Of a DNA stretch of 64,000 nt, positions 59,651 through 64,000 are shown one piece after another (positions within the stretch are counted from its first letter, which is position 1; the number at the start of each line of letters is the position of its first letter). Made by a program: the position numbers and the translations under genes. The notes under the pieces were generated by a model. It was given only the letters and a program-made list of their open reading frames with translations. It was not told where the DNA came from and did not search any database. This DNA is from Eonycteris spelaea (lineage: Eukaryota > Chordata > Mammalia > Chiroptera > Pteropodidae), in the NCBI GenBank assembly GCA_003508835.1, contig PUFA01000022.1:1364001-1428000 (forward strand), in the 5' to 3' direction.

Positions 59651-61423
59651 AGCGACGAGAGATAGTGAAAGAAATACTTGAAGAGCTTTTAACTATTCAT
59701 TGCAGTTCCTTCCTTTGGCACAGCCACATTTCTGCCCTTGGATTTCATCAGGTACCTCCGCATCCATATACTTCCCCTTAGACTTGAGGAAGCCTCCATG
59801 AATATCTGTAACTTGCACAAAGATTCTTACCTATACAGGAATTTTGCCCCCACACTGCCCAAATTTGGCTAATTGAGTCCGAAAAAGGAAATTTGAAAAG
59901 CTGGACCTCTCTTAGGCTCTTAGACTCCAAGTAATACGGAGCCTGATCTGCGCCTGGCCTCAGGGGTCCTGCTGTTTTGAGTGCTTCTTCACAATTATGA
60001 GCTTCCCTGCCAGTGCTTGGGACCATCACGAACCTGCAGTGTAGTTTGGGAGGAGGGGCCTGGACCTGGTTGTCTCCTTGTGGAGAATTTTCTGCCCCTC
60101 TGTGACTCCAACCCCACACTCACTCTGAGTTTGTCAGGCACATAGAGGTGCTTATGGCATTTTCCCAGGAGCCCTTGGCTAGGCCCCTACTCCAGGAGGG
60201 CGGCCTGGAAGGTGGATGCGTGATGGTGGTTAGGCACAGGAAGGGCACTCAGGCATCCTGAAGGAAATAACTTCCTGCTGGAGGATGAAGCTTGAGTGGG
60301 ACTACCCAGATGGATTGACAGATTCTGCTAGTTATGGGTGCCGCCCAGAGAAGAAAGAGAACTGTAACTGTGTGCTTTCAAATGAATGAAAGATTTCCAC
60401 GTTGATGGGAAGACAGAGAAAGTGAGGAGGATTGGGGCGGGAGGGGAGCTCAGAGGTGGTGGCCCTGCTGTGAGGAGGAGTGGGCTGACTCATGGGCCTG
60501 TGGGGCAAAGAAAGGGGCTTCTGAAGGAGAGAGATGCAGGGGGGAGCTGGAGGCAGGGGCTGCGCCATCATCATGCAGCTGGCCTGTCCGCCCACTGGCA
60601 GAACCATGTTGTTTGGCTGTGTTTTCCATCTGGAGAGCAGAGCATTGAATCTGGACAAATGCTTTTTCTCTTCAAAAAATGGCTTTCAAATGCAAACGTG
60701 TAGAAATGCAGAAGTAGCTGATATACACCAGAGAAAATACTTTACAAATTGCCTTTGCTGCAGGCTGTGCCTCAAACTCCAGACGTGATGAGCAGAGGAG
60801 TTTTACGTGAGAGCATCCCTCTTGCACTGACAGGAAAAATACAGAACCTTGCCATTTAAGTCTCCTTCGCTGGCCGCACATTAATGCCCCTAACGAGGCT
60901 AGGAGTAATGGTTCCTTGTTGTCATCTTAGGCAGTCAGGTTCATCTAAAAGAACATGTGTCTTACTATAACATGCATTTCAATATAGCCATTTAGCTGTG
61001 CAAATAACTACACAGAGTGCCGATAGAAAATTAATATACTTTTGAACTTATTGCGAAATCTGCCCATTTCCAGATGCCTCTGTGTCTTCAATCTGACTGT
61101 ATTTCATCTCCATGCTGACAGATGTGTTGGCCTGGGGAAAAGTGAGAGAGAAGCTCAGAAAGAAGAATTTCCTTAATAACTGCACATTATCAACTGGATC
61201 TAGAAAAATTGTTCCATTTTGAGCTTTCTAAGTATTTTTAATTCAATTTTTAGAAATTTATTTACTTTAAGTCTAAGTGGATCGCCACAAATATTAAACA
61301 ATGTTATTTAACATAGCAATTTAAGTGGCTTGGAGGCATACGTTCTGATTATCTTTTAAGTGACTACATACAAGAAAGATCTTCATTTCTATTTAATGGT
61401 TTTCATACTTTGATATTTAAGAG

Positions 61424-61527
61424 GTAAAAAGAAGAGAAAGAAAGAAAAGAGAGAAGAAGAAAGAACAAAAGAAAAAAAAGGAAGGAAGGAGGAAGGAAGG
61501 GGAAGGAAGGAAGGAAGGAAGGAAAAA
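61424..61527. repeat. Long purine tract with (GGAA)n
   Basis: About 100 bp of almost pure purine on the plus strand: GA-rich, then AAAG-like, then GGAA units. It is prone to slippage and capable of triplex (H-DNA) formation. Its pyrimidine counterpart type also occurs at 34119. Confidence 0.95.
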
Positions 61528-61694
61528 ATTACTCTTGACTAAAATCTAATTCTGAGAATTCTGTCGGTATCATGTTAACATTGCTTTATCTTGGACTTTG
61601 AATGCCTGTGAAAAGCTAAAATGTGAACTTTGATGATTCTGTGTGTCACACAGTCTTTCCAATTCAAACTCAAAGAATAAAGAGAGGAGGAAAC

Positions 61695-61800
61695 TAATGT
61701 TTATGAAATATTTTCCAGTGACTTTGTATACTTGAGTTTATTACAACAATTCATTTAGCTAGAGATTTCCAAGCCCATTTTTAGAGGAGACTGACTCTCA
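61695..61800 (-). mobile_element. MIR SINE fragment, antisense
   Basis: 'aatgtttatgaaatattttc', 'gagtttattacaacaattca' and 'cccatttttagaggagactg' parallel antisense MIR. The copy is weak. Confidence 0.4.
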
Positions 61801-61804
61801 GAAG

Positions 61805-62545
61805 GGACATTCATCTAATTCCCACTGCTATGGGAAGGGTTGCATTCTCACCATCTGCACTCGGACAGAAGTTTCCAGAGTGAATTCCCAGAGCCCAAGG
61901 TCATAGGTGATGCCTCGGCGCTAGCTCTCTGCTAGAGTGTGGACAAGGACGGCTGCCCAATGGGATCTTGGTGCTTTGTGTTTATTTCAAACAGAGCAAT
62001 TCTGCTTTTAGTTGTCCCACTTATTGGGTTTATTTAAAATTATTACTCAGGAAAATGGCTTCTACTACTTAAAACTTAACTTGTAAAGTATGCACCATAA
62101 AATTAAATTCTGTGAAAACCAATAGATGATGAAAATAAAAGAAAACATCAATCCTGGGAATAGTAAACTCCACATATCAACATTTATATTTAAAATTATT
62201 TTTGTGTCTTTTTCTGTTGTGTTCACTGACAAATAACTAATAGGGCATTATTTTCCTATCTATGTTCTTAAGATGAATATACAGGATACGGGAATACTGA
62301 AGAAGAGCTTCTTAGATATGTTTGAGAGAGCTAATAGATACAGACCACTGTGTAGATGTAGGTGAAATGGAACCATTTTCCAGAAAAAGATCAGAAAGTC
62401 ATAGGTTAACTAAACATGGTTCAGAGTCTAGGAAATGAATCAAATGAGGTCACAAATCTGTTTGAGGGCAGCTCTCAGTGGGGGTCTGGACCGGGGGAGA
62501 ATACCTGCCTTAACCTAGCTTTTAATTTTTAAAAAGCTTTGTTGA
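61805..62545. other. Unassigned sequence
   Basis: Nothing recognised. There are a few CpGs around 61915-61930. Confidence 0.5.
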
Positions 62546-62573
62546 GTGGCAGGAGTCCCCCTTTCTCTGCGGT

Positions 62574-62577
<4 letters not shown>

Positions 62578-62613
<36 letters not shown>
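62578..62613. repeat. (GT)n microsatellite, about 18 units
   Basis: An uninterrupted GT run of about 36 bp, the purest dinucleotide repeat in the window. It lies between the terminus and leader of the Tigger remnant. Confidence 0.95.
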
Positions 62614-62614
<1 letters not shown>

Positions 62615-62887
62615 TTTCAGTTACCTGTGGTCAACCACAGTCCAAAGAGAGTAACTGGAAAATTCCAGAAGTAAACAGTTCATACGTTTTCAGTTGCACA
62701 GTGTTTGAGTAGCATGAGGAAATCTCGTGCTCCACACTCCGTCCACCTAGGATACGAATCGTCCCTTTGTCCAATGTCCCGAGCTGTGGATGCTCCGCCT
62801 TTCAGTCACTGAGTGCTGTCTGGCTAATCCCACCTGCAGCCAGGTATTGTGGTGCTTGTGTTCAGGTCACCCTGATTTTACTTCATA

Positions 62888-62971
62888 ATGGCTCCAAAGC
62901 AGAAGAGTGGTGATGTTAGCAATTCGATTGTGCCAAGAGAGTCTCATAGTGGGTGTGCTGAAAGGGACTAA
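62888..62971 (+). pseudogene. Tigger transposase N-terminal remnant
   Basis: Twenty-seven codons plus a stop. The first residues (M-A-P-K, then K-S-G-D, then N-S) resemble the basic start of pogo-like Tigger transposases, whose full length is several hundred residues. The DNA-binding and DDE catalytic domains are missing. It is non-functional. Confidence 0.6.
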
Positions 62972-62974
62972 AGT

Positions 62975-64000
62975 TTGTCTTTTGAGATATGATTTTAAGC
63001 TGGTATTTAAGAAACAAAAGACTCAGGAAAAACCTTTGACCCTCCCCCCTTTCCTACCTAAAAGAGTCAAATGGAACTCTTGGGGTGTTCGCCTTTGCCT
63101 CATTTGAACTGCGCATGGTAGGTAGGAAGGCACTAAGCAGGGCCTGCTAGATGGATTTCCCCTTGTCCCACTGAGGCAAGAATGACTGCCTTTATATTCT
63201 GCTCTTACTCAATACCTGTAAACTGCCTCCTTCCTCTGAAATCCCATCACCATCCCTTCCTTTATCCTTTGTCCAAAAAGACACACATACCCAATTTTAC
63301 CTTACTGTCTTTGGAATTTTCATGCTTATGTGAATTCCCTATGAGCATGCATTAAAATTTGATTTTCTTCTGTTAATTTGAATTTTAGCCCAGCTATCAG
63401 ATCTTAGAAGGTAGGTGAAAAAGTATTTTTTTTTAAGCTCCCATAGTATGTATAGCAATAAACATAATATCTATAAGATTAGTACTGTCCACTGGGGATC
63501 TTGGAACGTGTCCCCCACAGTCAGCGGGAGACTGCTGTGTAATTTGATGCTTTGCTATCCCAGCCTGGCCGAGCTCCCCATGTTTTGGTAAGCCCCCCAG
63601 GGGATTCCAATGCACAGCGAAGTTTGAGAGCTGGCCTTGGAAGCAGGTATAGCTAATCTGGAGACTGGCCAGAGGAGGGTGGCATTGCCAACCTTGTCCT
63701 CGAGGTAATGATTACGAGCAAAGCTACTGTTTCCTGAATCGGACTGAGAAAACTGGAGGAAATCAACCATCATTAGTAGAGACAGGGAAGACACTTAAAT
63801 GGTAGCAGAGAACAAGACTTAATAGTCACGTGAATGACAAGCTGTTAAATCCCTGTTGATGAAGGGATTTGTTGATGAGGTTTGTGTTTTTCACTTCCAC
63901 GCGTATTTTTACATCAAGCTTCGTTCTAGGTGATATCTCACAGCCAAAATAGCTAAGCATCCTGTCCTCTGCAAGTCAGAGCCTAAAGGAGAAAGTAGTA
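62975..64000. other. Unassigned sequence to the window edge
   Basis: No gene is recognised. The block at 63000-63320 (polypyrimidine stretch at about 63040, then 'ctcatttgaactgcgcatgg') looks repeat-derived but could not be assigned. Frames near 63433-63794 on the minus strand show no domain. Confidence 0.4.

Larger units (their letters stand above)
56250..61420. other. Unassigned interval with CpG-dense patches and CTCF-like sites
   Basis: No repeat family or gene could be supported in about 5 kb. GC content rises in 58320-60650, with CpG-dense patches at 58365-58540 and 59470-59650. Frames of up to about 113 codons occur on both strands but show no domain, so they are treated as chance. 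Confidence 0.5.
62550..62971 (+). mobile_element. Tigger-type (pogo/Tc1-mariner) transposon 5' end with transposase start
   Basis: It begins 'caggagtccccctttctctg', a Tigger-type terminus. It then has 'ggtttcagttacctgtggtc', 'gaaaattccagaagtaaaca', 'atcgtccctttgtccaatgt' and 'gtgttcaggtcaccctgatt', the usual leader order. At 62888 an ATG opens a frame MAPKQKSGDVSNS..., resembling the Tigger transposase N-terminus. It stops at 62969-62971 after 27 codons, and the remaining transposase and 3' end are absent. A GT microsatellite (62578-62613) has expanded within the leader. Confidence 0.75.

Noticed and set aside
63000..63320. Possible LTR adjoining the Tigger remnant
   Set aside because: Some stretches look repeat-like, but no terminal TG...CA pair, polyadenylation arrangement or family match could be supported.

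Overview
This window reads as non-coding DNA from a placental mammal. It is AT-rich and carries remnants of mammal-wide repeats: L2, MIR, old L1, MaLR/MLT and ERVL-type LTRs, and hAT and Tigger DNA transposons. I found no bacterial-style gene organisation and no convincing protein-coding exon. The longest ATG-initiated open frame is about 147 codons (49774-50217, minus). It lies in a GC-rich patch that is open in several frames, and it shows no recognisable domain. I also see no tRNA, rRNA, snRNA or CRISPR. The species cannot be named from the sequence. The ends of the two youngest L1 pieces share a terminal motif that I associate with laurasiatherian, bat-like L1s. No Alu, CAN-SINE, Bov-tA, ERE, PRE-1 or Ves-type SINE was recognised. 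A SINE-poor laurasiatherian such as a fruit bat would fit, but this is inference.

Layout. 1-7950: mostly unique sequence with an antisense L2 (280-890), MIR pieces and a 22-bp palindrome. 7955-9570: one sense L2 split by a MER5-type hAT element and an MLT2-type LTR. 9570-14880: mainly unique sequence, including the best candidates for conserved regulatory DNA (11565-11760, 12780-13250). 14880-17115: a second antisense L2 carrying a hAT insertion, then an intact short hAT element with an 8-bp target-site duplication. 17950-23165: MIR, HAL1/L1-like and MLT1 scraps, and an antisense L1. 26760-32730: an L1 graveyard, where a long ancient sense L1 is interrupted by an unidentified insert of about 396 bp and abuts or hosts a younger 5'-truncated L1. 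34100-37000: simple repeats, a G-quadruplex-type G tract, a second copy of the short hAT element, and an antisense L1 with a nested MER20. 39450-40000: another sense L2. 48847-54660: three MaLR LTRs, one still joined to internal sequence. 55078-55218: a tiny L1 3' end with a perfect 13-bp target-site duplication. 57900-59650: small CpG-dense patches and CTCF-like motifs. 61424-62971: a purine tract and a Tigger remnant with a GT microsatellite inside it.

No genes act together here. The window is best described as intergenic or deep intronic sequence. What is worth checking is the insertion record (nesting, target-site duplications), the CpG-dense islets, candidate conserved or CTCF sites, and a few structured DNA motifs. 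I found no convincing evidence of a new biological system.
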